A stretch of 64,000 nucleotides of DNA from an uncultured Armatimonadota bacterium. Its GTDB lineage: Bacteria > Armatimonadota > Armatimonadia > Armatimonadales > Armatimonadaceae. Each line of letters opens with the position of its first letter. The first letter of the stretch is position 1. Below are positions 1 through 8,200 of the stretch, one piece after another. The notes under the pieces are model-generated. The model worked only from the letters and a program-made list of their open reading frames with translations. It had not been told where the DNA came from and ran no database searches. The stretch covers positions 1-64,000 of the forward strand of contig CAIVZM010000014.1 of assembly GCA_903910385.1 (NCBI GenBank). The letters are read 5' to 3'. The translations under genes were made by a program, and so were the position numbers.

Positions 1-123
1 GCCGAAGCCACCGCCGCCGCCGCCGCCGAAGCCACCGCCGCCGCCACCACCGAAGCCACCGCCGCCGCCGCCGCCGAAGCCACCGCCGCCACCACCGAAG
101 CCACCGCCACCGCCGCCGCCACT
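1..123 (-). repeat. Gly/Phe-codon low-complexity tract
   Basis: The tract consists of GGC/GGT glycine codons broken at intervals of roughly 5-8 codons by a TTC phenylalanine codon, read on the minus strand in frame with the STN-domain protein. The interruptions occur at near-regular spacing, so this is a coding repeat prone to slippage, not an intergenic microsatellite. Confidence 0.85.
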
Positions 124-627
124 TGGTTGTCGTCCACGATGGGTGATAAAGACGATATTACCAAGAGCGCTGGCAAGGTCGATCGGGTCAATATAGATGA
201 GTGGAATTTGAGCGAATTCCTGATATTGGCGATTCGTGTTTGGCAGTTCGGGAGCCGGAGGGGGAGCAATGACATTATCATTGCTGAATCTTCGCGGCTC
301 GATAATATAAGTATTGTTCTCCTTCTTGTAGGTAAGGGGAACGCCAGAGGCACGCAGAATCAATCTCAGAGCCACCTCGAAAGGTTGATCCGTGATTTTC
401 AAGGTGGTGATAAACCCTCCCACCTGCGGGTCTATGATATAGTTGCTGACTTTCGCTGCATCAAAAATCTGTTTCAAAGCGGATTGAATCGGCGCATCGC
501 GCAATTCAATCGAAACCGGCGGTAGATCCTTCTCCTGCGCTTGGACTGCGCTCGGAGTTAGCATGACCACCGTACCCGCCATGACCATACAGGCCACGCC
601 AGCAAACAGGGAGAATGCTCTATTCAT
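1..627 (-). CDS. STN-domain (secretin N-terminal) pilus protein, 3' end outside window
   Basis: Reading from ATG at 627 gives at least 209 residues with no stop before the window edge. Residues 1-31 form a signal peptide ending at an AQA-like site. Residues about 36-110 look like an STN / secretin N0-type domain: a start like VSIELRDAPIQSALKQIF, then strands and helices ending in NNTYIIEPR. Residues from about 168 to the edge are almost pure Gly with periodic Phe. It is the last visible gene of a pilM-N-O-P-like operon, the place normally held by pilQ, so it may be an outer-membrane secretin or a periplasmic partner of one. The secretin barrel itself, if present, lies beyond the edge. Family placement is by motif; the PilQ assignment is inference. 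Confidence 0.75.
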   Translation of the reverse strand, partial: MNRAFSLFAGVACMVMAGTVVMLTPSAVQAQEKDLPPVSIELRDAPIQSALKQIFDAAKVSNYIIDPQVGGFITTLKITDQPFEVALRLILRASGVPLTYKKENNTYIIEPRRFSNDNVIAPPPAPELPNTNRQYQEFAQIPLIYIDPIDLASALGNIVFITHRGRQPSGGGGGGGFGGGGGGFGGGGGGGFGGGGGGGFGGGGGGGFG

Positions 628-729
628 CGTTCAGAATCCTGTTCTTCCTCAATCTGTCGGGCGGGTATTAACCCGCTCTAACAATACACGTTTCACAAAA
701 AGCGTCACTCGATAGGGAGAAGATCGAAA

Positions 730-1791
730 TTATTCTCCGTCATTGCCACCGCCACGACCACCGCCGAAACCACGACCTCCTCTGCCGCCGCCGCCCGGAA
801 AGCCGCCGCCGCCGGGGAACCCACCGCCGCCCGGGAATCCTCCCCCATTGAAGCCGCCGCCTTGCTGAGACAGTGCGGCGCCGGAGGCGCTCAAGGCGAC
901 TGGTACGGTACGACCATCCGGAGCTCGTAGCGTCAATTGGGTCGGCGTTATCGAAATCACCGTCAGTTTCGGAATACCCGGAATACCGCTCTCAACCAGT
1001 GATCCAGGCTTAACCACTTCAGTCAGACCGGAACCCGGACCGCCGGTTTCAAGAATTGCGGAAACCGCTGCACCATAGAGAATGCCAGCCACACGTCGTG
1101 GGACAAACGGCAGTGGACCAAATTCGATATTTGGGTCTGGATTCGGCTTGGGTTGGGGTGGTGACGGAATGCTTGCCAGACGCAACGGCGTAATGAAGTT
1201 ATACGCAGCAGGCTTCTGGTAAGCCGGGAATCGATAGGACACAAAGGGATCAGGACGCGCCGCCGTGGCGCGGACGCCACGTTGTATCGGAGCGAGATTC
1301 GCAAGAGGGTCGGCGCCGCCCGTCGCTGGAGGGGTGGTGGGCGCCGCTCCGCCAGGAGCGCCACCGCCCCCACCGGGGAAGCCACCGCCGCCCCCACCGC
1401 CGCCGGGGAAGCCACCGCCACCGCCGCCGGGTAATCCGCCCGGAGCGCCGCCTGAGCCACCCGGATAAGAAGGCGGGGCGCCTACAAAGGAGTTAGGCGG
1501 CAACGGCTTTGGCACAGGGTTCGTGACAGGTTGACCGGGCTTACCTGGCGCTCCGGGTTGAGCGGGTTTGCCGGGAGCTCCGGGTTGAGCAGGCGCTCCC
1601 GGAATTCCAGGAGCGCCTACTTGCGCCGTCATGACGCCTTGTCGAACCTGACCATCACTGTGCAGGGTGAATGCAAGCAATGCCCCTACGCCCAGCAGAC
1701 CGCCAACAGTGCTGCCAAGAACGATTTGTTTATAGTTCCGCATCTTGCGAAAATCCTCTGCATCCCTCGTTAGTAACTGTGAAGATGACAT
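730..1791 (-). CDS. PilP-like pilus assembly protein with collagen-like and Gly-rich segments
   Basis: This is a 353-aa protein with one membrane segment at about residues 23-42. A collagen-like stretch of GxP/GAPGKP triplets follows at about 59-88, then a Gly-rich stretch (about 111-148). A globular part at about 230-305 contains VAGILYGAAVSAILE, VVKPGSLVESG and TQLTLRAPDG; it resembles the PilP / secretin-docking fold of short strands in which a stored value, a location statement and an inner strand recur. The C-terminus is again Gly-rich (GGGGFPGGGG). The start ATG follows the pilO stop by 4 bases; an alternative ATG at 1743 has a better Shine-Dalgarno (AGAGGA). Its position after pilO supports a PilP role linking the inner-membrane complex to the outer-membrane pore. 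The PilP call rests on fold pattern and order, not strong motif identity. Confidence 0.65.
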   Translation of the reverse strand: MSSSQLLTRDAEDFRKMRNYKQIVLGSTVGGLLGVGALLAFTLHSDGQVRQGVMTAQVGAPGIPGAPAQPGAPGKPAQPGAPGKPGQPVTNPVPKPLPPNSFVGAPPSYPGGSGGAPGGLPGGGGGGFPGGGGGGGGFPGGGGGAPGGAAPTTPPATGGADPLANLAPIQRGVRATAARPDPFVSYRFPAYQKPAAYNFITPLRLASIPSPPQPKPNPDPNIEFGPLPFVPRRVAGILYGAAVSAILETGGPGSGLTEVVKPGSLVESGIPGIPKLTVISITPTQLTLRAPDGRTVPVALSASGAALSQQGGGFNGGGFPGGGGFPGGGGFPGGGGRGGRGFGGGRGGGNDGE

Positions 1792-1795
1792 TCAT

Positions 1796-2611
1796 CTAGT
1801 CCTCGGTCTTACCGCCCGCGGGTGCGGCTCCGCCCCCTGCTGCGGTAGGTCGTCCAGCGCTGAACGGTGCGCCGCCAGCGCCGCCGCCACCATAACCGCC
1901 GCCACCGCCGCCACCAGGGAAGCCGCCGCCGCCGCCAGGGAAACCGCCCCGAGCGCCGCCCACACCATTGCCACCTGCCGCCGATGGGAATTCCGGCCCA
2001 ATCGTGTCACTATGCGTAAAGACATAGCAGCTCAATGAGTAAGAGCCGACCAGACGGGGTGAATTGCCCTGAAGGGACAGATTATCCGCAACGACAAGAC
2101 GATCAAATTTGTTCCAACGTTCGACATGGTTCAGAACATCGTTGAAGCTTCCGACAACATCGATCTGACCGAAGTCGAATACGAATGCCTTACGAGCCAA
2201 CTGATTCGGGTCGGTCGGCGGTGCAGGCAATGCAATGCTTTCACGCGCCACTTGCACCTTTTTATCCGCATAGAGATAGTTGCGGACTTTCGGTCCCAGA
2301 GTGTTCAGTTGTTCCGCCCACAGTTGCGTCATCGCCGTGTAACGGTTGGTCGTATCGATATTCGGCATAAGCTGGCGATCATATACCCCCCACTTCGCCT
2401 TCGCTTCTGCGACTTCTTGCAAAGCCAGTTTCTTATCTTTTTCTTTAGCAGACCGCGTCAAGACTACTTGCTCATTATCCGAAAACTTTCTGTCCGCCTG
2501 CGCCAGCCGGTCTTGCGCCGGACGAATCAGCAGGAAGAAGATAAGCACTCCGGCAATCAGGCTCAAAACGATACTGATTATCCAGATTTGTAAAGGCGTT
2601 ATTTTTGCCAT
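1796..2611 (-). CDS. pilO: Type IV pilus inner-membrane protein PilO
   Basis: This 271-aa protein has one N-terminal membrane helix (about residues 8-29), then a long charged coiled-coil region (about 30-80) and a ferredoxin-like periplasmic domain (about 90-205), the standard PilO layout. The final 60 or so residues are an added tail rich in Gly (GGGGGFPGGGGGGGYGG), ending in GGKTED. PilO pairs with PilN and helps form the alignment complex that bridges the motor and the secretin. It lies 26 bases after pilN and 4 bases before the PilP-like gene, so it is surely cotranscribed with both. Ordinary PilO is about 200 residues; the excess is the Gly-rich tail. Confidence 0.87.
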   Translation of the reverse strand: MAKITPLQIWIISIVLSLIAGVLIFFLLIRPAQDRLAQADRKFSDNEQVVLTRSAKEKDKKLALQEVAEAKAKWGVYDRQLMPNIDTTNRYTAMTQLWAEQLNTLGPKVRNYLYADKKVQVARESIALPAPPTDPNQLARKAFVFDFGQIDVVGSFNDVLNHVERWNKFDRLVVADNLSLQGNSPRLVGSYSLSCYVFTHSDTIGPEFPSAAGGNGVGGARGGFPGGGGGFPGGGGGGGYGGGGAGGAPFSAGRPTAAGGGAAPAGGKTED

Positions 2612-2637
2612 AATTTGCGTTTATCCTGTAGTTCCTG

Positions 2638-3426
2638 TTACTCTTCACTACCGCCGCGCTTACCACCAGCAGGAGCCGCTGCTCCGCCAGGAGCGCCACC
2701 GCCGCCGCCATAACCGCCGCCACCGCCACCATAACCGCCACCACCGCCTCCACCGGGGAAGCCGCCACGACCGCCGCCTGCCCCACCACCACCGCTGATG
2801 CCGCCCGCTGCGATACTTGCTGGCAGCGGCGGAGTAATCACAGAACGTACGAGATTTGCTGTGACTTGAACAGGAAACCAGCCGCTCGTCTCCGGATTCG
2901 GCCCGGTAACCGGGACTCCGCCTGCCGGGAGCGCATTTTGCGGCCAACTGGGGATTCCCTGAATACTGACGGCCGTGATATCCGGGTTACCGAACATCGT
3001 AATATACAAACGTCCAACATCGGCTACCTTGCGAACGTAACCGTTGATCTGCAAGACATTGCCATTAACTGCCATCGAACCGTACTCAGCGTCACGAATC
3101 GTGTACTGAGCCGCATTTCGGAAAATCTTCTGCCGGATGGCATTGTGGAAACGAACCGCTTCCACATAATCCACTTTTTCTTTGATCGGAGCGACTTGAT
3201 CGCGAATGGTTTTCGTCTCCGCAACCAGTTGGTCAACAGCCTTTCGTTGTGTTTCCATGTCGTCCGCTTCCGTTTCACGAGCGACGACCTTTGGCATCAA
3301 GTACAAAAAGTGAAAGCCCAATGCGCCCGCCAGCACCGCCAGCAACAGCGCTAGCGCGCCAAGAATCGCCCAGTTTCGGCGCTTCCCCTCATTAATTGAG
3401 GCGGGGAGCAGGTTAATTCGTAACAT
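2638..3426 (-). CDS. pilN: Type IV pilus inner-membrane protein PilN
   Basis: This 262-aa protein begins MLRINLLP; the INLLP motif is the cytoplasmic peptide with which PilN binds the PilM groove. A membrane helix follows at about residues 20-42, then a coiled coil (about 48-85) and a small periplasmic ferredoxin-like domain up to about 205. The last 55 residues are Gly-rich (GGFPGGGGGGGYGGGGGGYG) and end GGKRGGSEE. Typical PilN has about 180-200 residues and no such tail. The gene lies between pilM and pilO on the same strand. The PilN identity is firm from the N-terminal motif, topology and order; the tail's function is unknown. Confidence 0.9.
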   Translation of the reverse strand: MLRINLLPASINEGKRRNWAILGALALLLAVLAGALGFHFLYLMPKVVARETEADDMETQRKAVDQLVAETKTIRDQVAPIKEKVDYVEAVRFHNAIRQKIFRNAAQYTIRDAEYGSMAVNGNVLQINGYVRKVADVGRLYITMFGNPDITAVSIQGIPSWPQNALPAGGVPVTGPNPETSGWFPVQVTANLVRSVITPPLPASIAAGGISGGGGAGGGRGGFPGGGGGGGYGGGGGGYGGGGGAPGGAAAPAGGKRGGSEE

Positions 3427-3595
3427 AGATTCGCGTCACCATTCTTGCCGACGACTTCCGCGCTCTCTCGCTTTTTAAGTGTTCGATTAGATCGCGTTTC
3501 TGCCTTACGGCTTCAATATACCTTACGGTTTTTCAGTGTTTTCCGTTGCAATAAGTGGGTCAGTCGTCCACTTTATCAAAGAAGACGATCGGTCG

Positions 3596-5080
3596 TCAAT
3601 CCTTCCCGATTACTGCATCTCGCACTGCAAGCCCCAACGCGACAGCGTATTCGGGTGAACCCCCCTGTGGTCGCCCCTGCTTGACAGGTACGCTCACATT
3701 GGCGAGTGGTTCCGCAACGGAGGAAGAAATACCCAGTTCGTATTCCATGTACTTATCGAGGTTACTGATCTTGGCGGAACCGCCGCACAGAATAATCTGG
3801 TCGATCAACTCATTGGGATACCTCGAACGGAAGTAATCCACCGACCGTCGCACCTCGACCGCGAACTCGCCCAGTACCGGCATCAGCGCGTCGAAAAGCT
3901 CCTTTCGACGGCGTTCACGCGGATCTTCGGGAGCGACAGCGGCAAGAGCAGTTTCGGACGCAGCCGAAGTCGTAACCACCGGTTGTTCAGTCGCAGCGCC
4001 TGCATTCGCGTAAGGATCGAACTCCGTCGCCGGTGTGGGAGTCGCTGGGATATCGAAAGGAGAACTTCCTGCCGGAATATCAAAGGGCGAACCGCTGGGA
4101 GAAGCGGGGATATCGAACGGCGATGCGCTTGCCGGAATATCAAAGGGCGAGGAACTCGCCGGGATATCGAACGGAGAACCTCCTGCAGGAGCGTCGAATC
4201 CGCCGAAGATGTCGTCGCTCGCAGGAGCGCCGCGACCGATCATATCCATCAGAATGACGGCGTCTTGCAACTTGTCGGCTTCCGCCGCTTCCATGCTGAT
4301 GCCCAGATGATCGGAGATCGCCCGTGTGAAGTTATCCCCTGCAATCGGGATTGTGCGTGGAAAACGCAAGACTCCGCTTTTGTAGACGCCGACATCGGTC
4401 ATCGAAGACCCAATATTCACAATGACGACATTTTTCTTCGCCAGTTCGGTTTTGCTCAAATCCAGTAAGGCGCGTCCTACGGCAAGCGGTTCAATATCAA
4501 CGGCGATCGGTTGCAGTCCTGCCGCCTGCAACGTCTGCAGGTGAGATGCGACCATGTCGTTACGGGCGACCGCCAGTAACACCTCCATTTGCGTCGGAGG
4601 CATATTCGGATCGAGCGGTTCGTCCGGTTCGATCGCGCTGTAGGACATCTCAATATCGCTGGCGGAGAAGGGAATATGACGCTCTACTTCATAGCGCATC
4701 ATGTCTTTCAGTTCTGTTGCTGACATCGGCGCGACCTCGATGACGCGTACAACAACGCCATCGGCTCCCGCCGCCGCAGAAACGGACTTATTCGTCCTTT
4801 GCCCTATCTTCTTCAGCAGAGCCTTGATTTCCACCGCAAGCCGTTTGGGATCGGAGATGATGCCGCTTTGTATCGTCCCGGCAGGCGTGGGAACCTGTCC
4901 ATAACCGGTCACTGCCAGGCCGGTTCCCGAACCCTTGACTTCAACAGCCTTAATGCTATGGGAACCAATATCAATGCCGACAAAAGACCCGCCGCTCGGT
5001 CGCGCCTTTGCGGCAGGTTTTACTTTCCCTGTATTGCTCGTTCCAGCAGTCTTATCCGCTTTCGCGCCGAGTCTCGCCAC
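3596..5080 (-). CDS. pilM: Type IV pilus actin-like ATPase PilM
   Basis: This 494-aa cytoplasmic protein uses a GTG start with GGAAGG just upstream. After a Pro/Lys/Ala-rich N-terminus, residues 33-50 give the phosphate-1 loop FVGIDIGSHSIKAVEV of the actin/FtsA fold. Residues 217-232 (NVVIVNIGSSMTDVGVY) form the phosphate-2 loop, and LCGGSAKISNL near 440 the adenosine motif. PilM docks PilN through its INLLP peptide and couples the cytoplasmic motor to PilNO. Between the two halves (about residues 275-390) sits a disordered insertion that includes five SPFDIPA repeats. Normal PilM is about 350-370 aa, so the added length is this insertion plus an N-terminal extension. It is the first gene of the pilMNOP-like operon, with a promoter at 5122-5151. 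Confidence 0.92.
   Translation of the reverse strand: MARLGAKADKTAGTSNTGKVKPAAKARPSGGSFVGIDIGSHSIKAVEVKGSGTGLAVTGYGQVPTPAGTIQSGIISDPKRLAVEIKALLKKIGQRTNKSVSAAAGADGVVVRVIEVAPMSATELKDMMRYEVERHIPFSASDIEMSYSAIEPDEPLDPNMPPTQMEVLLAVARNDMVASHLQTLQAAGLQPIAVDIEPLAVGRALLDLSKTELAKKNVVIVNIGSSMTDVGVYKSGVLRFPRTIPIAGDNFTRAISDHLGISMEAAEADKLQDAVILMDMIGRGAPASDDIFGGFDAPAGGSPFDIPASSSPFDIPASASPFDIPASPSGSPFDIPAGSSPFDIPATPTPATEFDPYANAGAATEQPVVTTSAASETALAAVAPEDPRERRRKELFDALMPVLGEFAVEVRRSVDYFRSRYPNELIDQIILCGGSAKISNLDKYMEYELGISSSVAEPLANVSVPVKQGRPQGGSPEYAVALGLAVRDAVIGKD
4040..4180 (-). repeat. Five SPFDIPA repeats inside pilM
   Basis: Residues 301-347 of PilM contain SPFDIPA five times, separated by 2-5 small residues (SS, SAS, SPSG, GSS). 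The DNA copies differ at third positions (for example gatatcgaa versus gaatatcaa on the plus strand), so the peptide repeat is kept while the DNA drifts. This suggests selection on the protein motif. Confidence 0.9.
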
Positions 5081-5121
5081 GATGCCTTCCTTCCCGTTCC
5101 CGTCTCATCCGTAAACGCGCC

Positions 5122-5151
5122 ATTTTAGCGCAAATCACGCTTCTGCGTCAA
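5122..5151 (-). promoter_or_regulatory. Sigma70-like promoter of the pilMNOP operon
   Basis: On the minus strand TTGACG (5151-5146) and TAAAAT (5127-5122) are separated by 18 bases and lie about 40 bases upstream of the pilM GTG. This gives the PilM operon its own transcription start, separate from the giant gene upstream. Confidence 0.7.
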
Positions 5152-5239
5152 GAGCGTTCATGAGACGTAATCTGCGCCTCTGTGCACGCCAGATTCGCCG
5201 TAGAGAGGCACGGTTCCTTCTTTCTCCGAATAGATTTTT

Positions 5240-5270
5240 GAGCGGCGGGAAATCAGGCTCCCCGCCGCTC
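5240..5270. other. GC-rich hairpin between giant gene and pilM
   Basis: GAGCGGCGGG at 5240-5249 pairs perfectly with CCCGCCGCTC at 5261-5270 around an 11-base loop, 29 bases past the giant gene's stop. The minus-strand transcript has no U-run after the stem (it reads CAAAAATC), so it is not a classical intrinsic terminator. It may still end or protect the long transcript. Confidence 0.5.
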
Positions 5271-5298
5271 GTTCTACCAACGTTCCGCTATCGTTTCA

Positions 5299-8200
5299 TT
5301 ATAGTGGCGGCAGCGGGCTGAGCGACTTCGGATCGAAGTTCGGAGCCAGCGTCTGCCAGTAGAGATCATAGGCGGTCGGGAACAGATCGGTCGCGTTCGG
5401 TTGAACTCCCTGGCGACCACGTGGGCTGGTCCAGAGTAGCCATACGCGACCCGGTTGCAATGTTGGATCGCCGCCCGGAGCCGGTTGATTGATATCAGAA
5501 GGACGACTGACCCCGCTGATAAAATCTGCCAGATCCAGGAAGGCGTATGGTTGCGTCTCATTGACACTGCGTTGCATGGGAACCTGTTGCGCTCCCCCGC
5601 TATCCGTCCCGAGTTCATCGATTTGCCGGGCGTAGATCGTGCCATTCAGTCCGATAGTCCGTTGCGTTTTCGTATTCGTCTTTTTATTGTAGGCGTAATA
5701 GCTGATCTGCAGAGGCAGACCTTCATATTGCGGATCAATATAGATTCGTCCGCTGGCATAGTCCACTTCGAAGCGGTTGACGAACTGGTTCAGATTCCCC
5801 CGAATCTGTACGTAATCGACAGCGGGAAGCTGGTTGCCGCGAGCGCTACGATCTCCCAGAGCGATGGATTCCGTATCGCCGGGAACCATGCCGCCCTGTG
5901 CGACCAGGACAGACTTGAGGTCAATCCCGACACGACGCACCGCATACTGAAGCGTCGTTGCGCCCTTCTGATAGAACAGCCAGGATCGACCTGCCGGAAG
6001 GTAGGCGTTCGCAGGCGTATCCGGGTAGAAGCGACGCAGTACCGTATTACGCGCCTGGTTCGCGGTAGTGAAGGTCGGCGCTAGGAGACGGTTGTCCCAC
6101 AGAGCGAAGACCCCGGTTCCGCTCCCCTTCCCATCCGACAGGCGTAACACCTGCGGCGTGTAATCCGCATAGACAGGCTCTGCATTCGTCGGCGCCGCAT
6201 CTCCCCGGAAGCGAACTGCCCCCGAGTCGGTATCGACATAAACGATTCCCTGTTGTGCGCCTCGCCGGAAAGTCTGGTAAAGCACTCCGGTTGCGGCGTC
6301 ATAGTTCCATGCGTTGTTGGCGCGGGTGGCGTTAGTGGTCGGGTTCGGTAGGGTAACCGCATTTCCGCCGATATAAATGACCGGCAATTGATCATAGTTT
6401 CCAGCGGAGTCCGGCGTCAGAGTCCGATTCCAGGAAATGTTTTTGGCGGCATAAGAAGCGCCTCTTCCTGCAGCAATCAGTTTCTCGCCCGTGATCCGGG
6501 GGAACGCCATCGGCGTCAGACGAACGTTACCGCCGCCGGTGATCCGATACCGTCCAACGAACGCTTCAGGAGTCTGCGTTGTTTTGAGGACCCCGGAGAA
6601 ATAGATATCCACTGCCTGTACCGACTGCGGAACCGCCGCAGGATTCGTTGCAGAGGGAAGGAAAATACTTCCCCGGAAGATCGGCGCAGGGTCAGATGCC
6701 GATGCGATAGACGCAGGAAGTGTCAGCGGGACTTCGCGTATCGGTTGTCCCACGGCAGTGGCATTGGGGACGTTTCCAACAGGAGTCCCATTCGCATCGC
6801 CGTTACGGACGCTATAGTACAAACCCCACCGTCCGCTGGAACCGCCGTAGTAGGTCACAATGACGCTACCGCCGTTCGTCTGAATCGCACGAGGCGAGAA
6901 CCGCTGGACAGCAGGATCGTAATTACTCAGGAACGACTGACCGTTGCCAGTGGGGTTACCGCTGGCATCCAGAGCGGAGAACATAATCTGGTTATACGTC
7001 CCACCCGCCGTCTGCGGTTGTGAATTTACCCAGAACAGCGTCGCTCCTGAACTGTACACCGGTTTCCCATTATTATCATAGGAAAACGGTTGAAGAACGA
7101 ACGGAGAGACGTTCGATTCGGTCGCCGTACCCGGATTGAGCCTTTTCATGGTCTCCGGTGTAGCGTCAGCAAACCACTTGCCCGCATTTTTGGTAGCGTC
7201 ATCAACCGGAGCGCCGATATTGCTGGCGGCGAATGTCCCGAGCGTTCGATCCCAGTTCAGGGTCGACTTGAATAACCGGTAAGGTTGACCGGGTTGCGCA
7301 AACCGTACGCTCGGGTCTCCCTGATAGTTACGACTGAAGAACAGATGCATCTTGCCGTCCGGGGTGCGGTACCCTGCGGGAGAAAGCGCCGCCGCCGAAC
7401 GTCGCGCTTGTCCGGTCGCATCGATCAATGGCTTGGCGTCCACTGCCGGGAGACGTCCGGCAGCGACATTCAACGGAATCTTGGCGTTCGAATTTTCCAG
7501 CCCTCTGTCTGCAACGTCCCCAGTCAAGGGAGTTTCTCCGACCGTGATCTTCAAGTTGATTCCCGGATCGGAAGCAGGGAGCGGTTCATACTGTCCCGCC
7601 GCATTGTACCGATAACGCCAGATGCCTTCGCCGTTGCTACCATTACCACGTGTCAGGATCGAGTTTTTACCCGGATGCACGACATTGCTTCCGCCATACA
7701 GCGGTCCAGCAGGACTCAGCGTCAGACTATTCTGCGACGATGAAGTCACAGTAGGAACCGGCAGGTACGGGGAATTCGTGTCGTGGTCTTCGAACACTAC
7801 AAAACGTTGACCGTACGCCGTAGAGGAATAGGTCCCCGACGGAGTTCCCAGCGGCACCGCGACGCTTACCACCGTGTTGACGCCCTGCGGTTGCGGGTCG
7901 CCCACCGGTCTCAGATACTGCGCCGAAGGCAAGTCGGGAATACTGCCCACTGCCGGAGCGTTGACTCCCACAACCGGCTTATGCAGGGTATGCCGTCCCT
8001 TGAACGCAGCATAGTACCGCTGGTAAGGCGTCGTCCCGTCCTCCAATGGCGCGATGAACGGCTGACTGAAGTTCGCCGGCCCGGTCTGCAAGTATTGATC
8101 CCAGGCGGTGTCATAGCGCTTATCCAGTGAAGTAATGATCTGAGGCATCAAATTATTGATGTCTTTATTCGGATCGGTTCCTACCGCAAGGATGCCAAAC

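Noticed and set aside
1-123. Regular repeat considered as a CRISPR or satellite
   Set aside because: It is in frame Gly/Phe coding with no unique spacers.
1265-1468. Pro-rich plus-strand open frame
   Set aside because: It is only the complement of the Gly-rich codons of the PilP-like gene.
5240-5270. Intrinsic terminator after the giant gene
   Set aside because: The stem is perfect but the minus-strand transcript has A residues, not U, after it; kept only as a hairpin.
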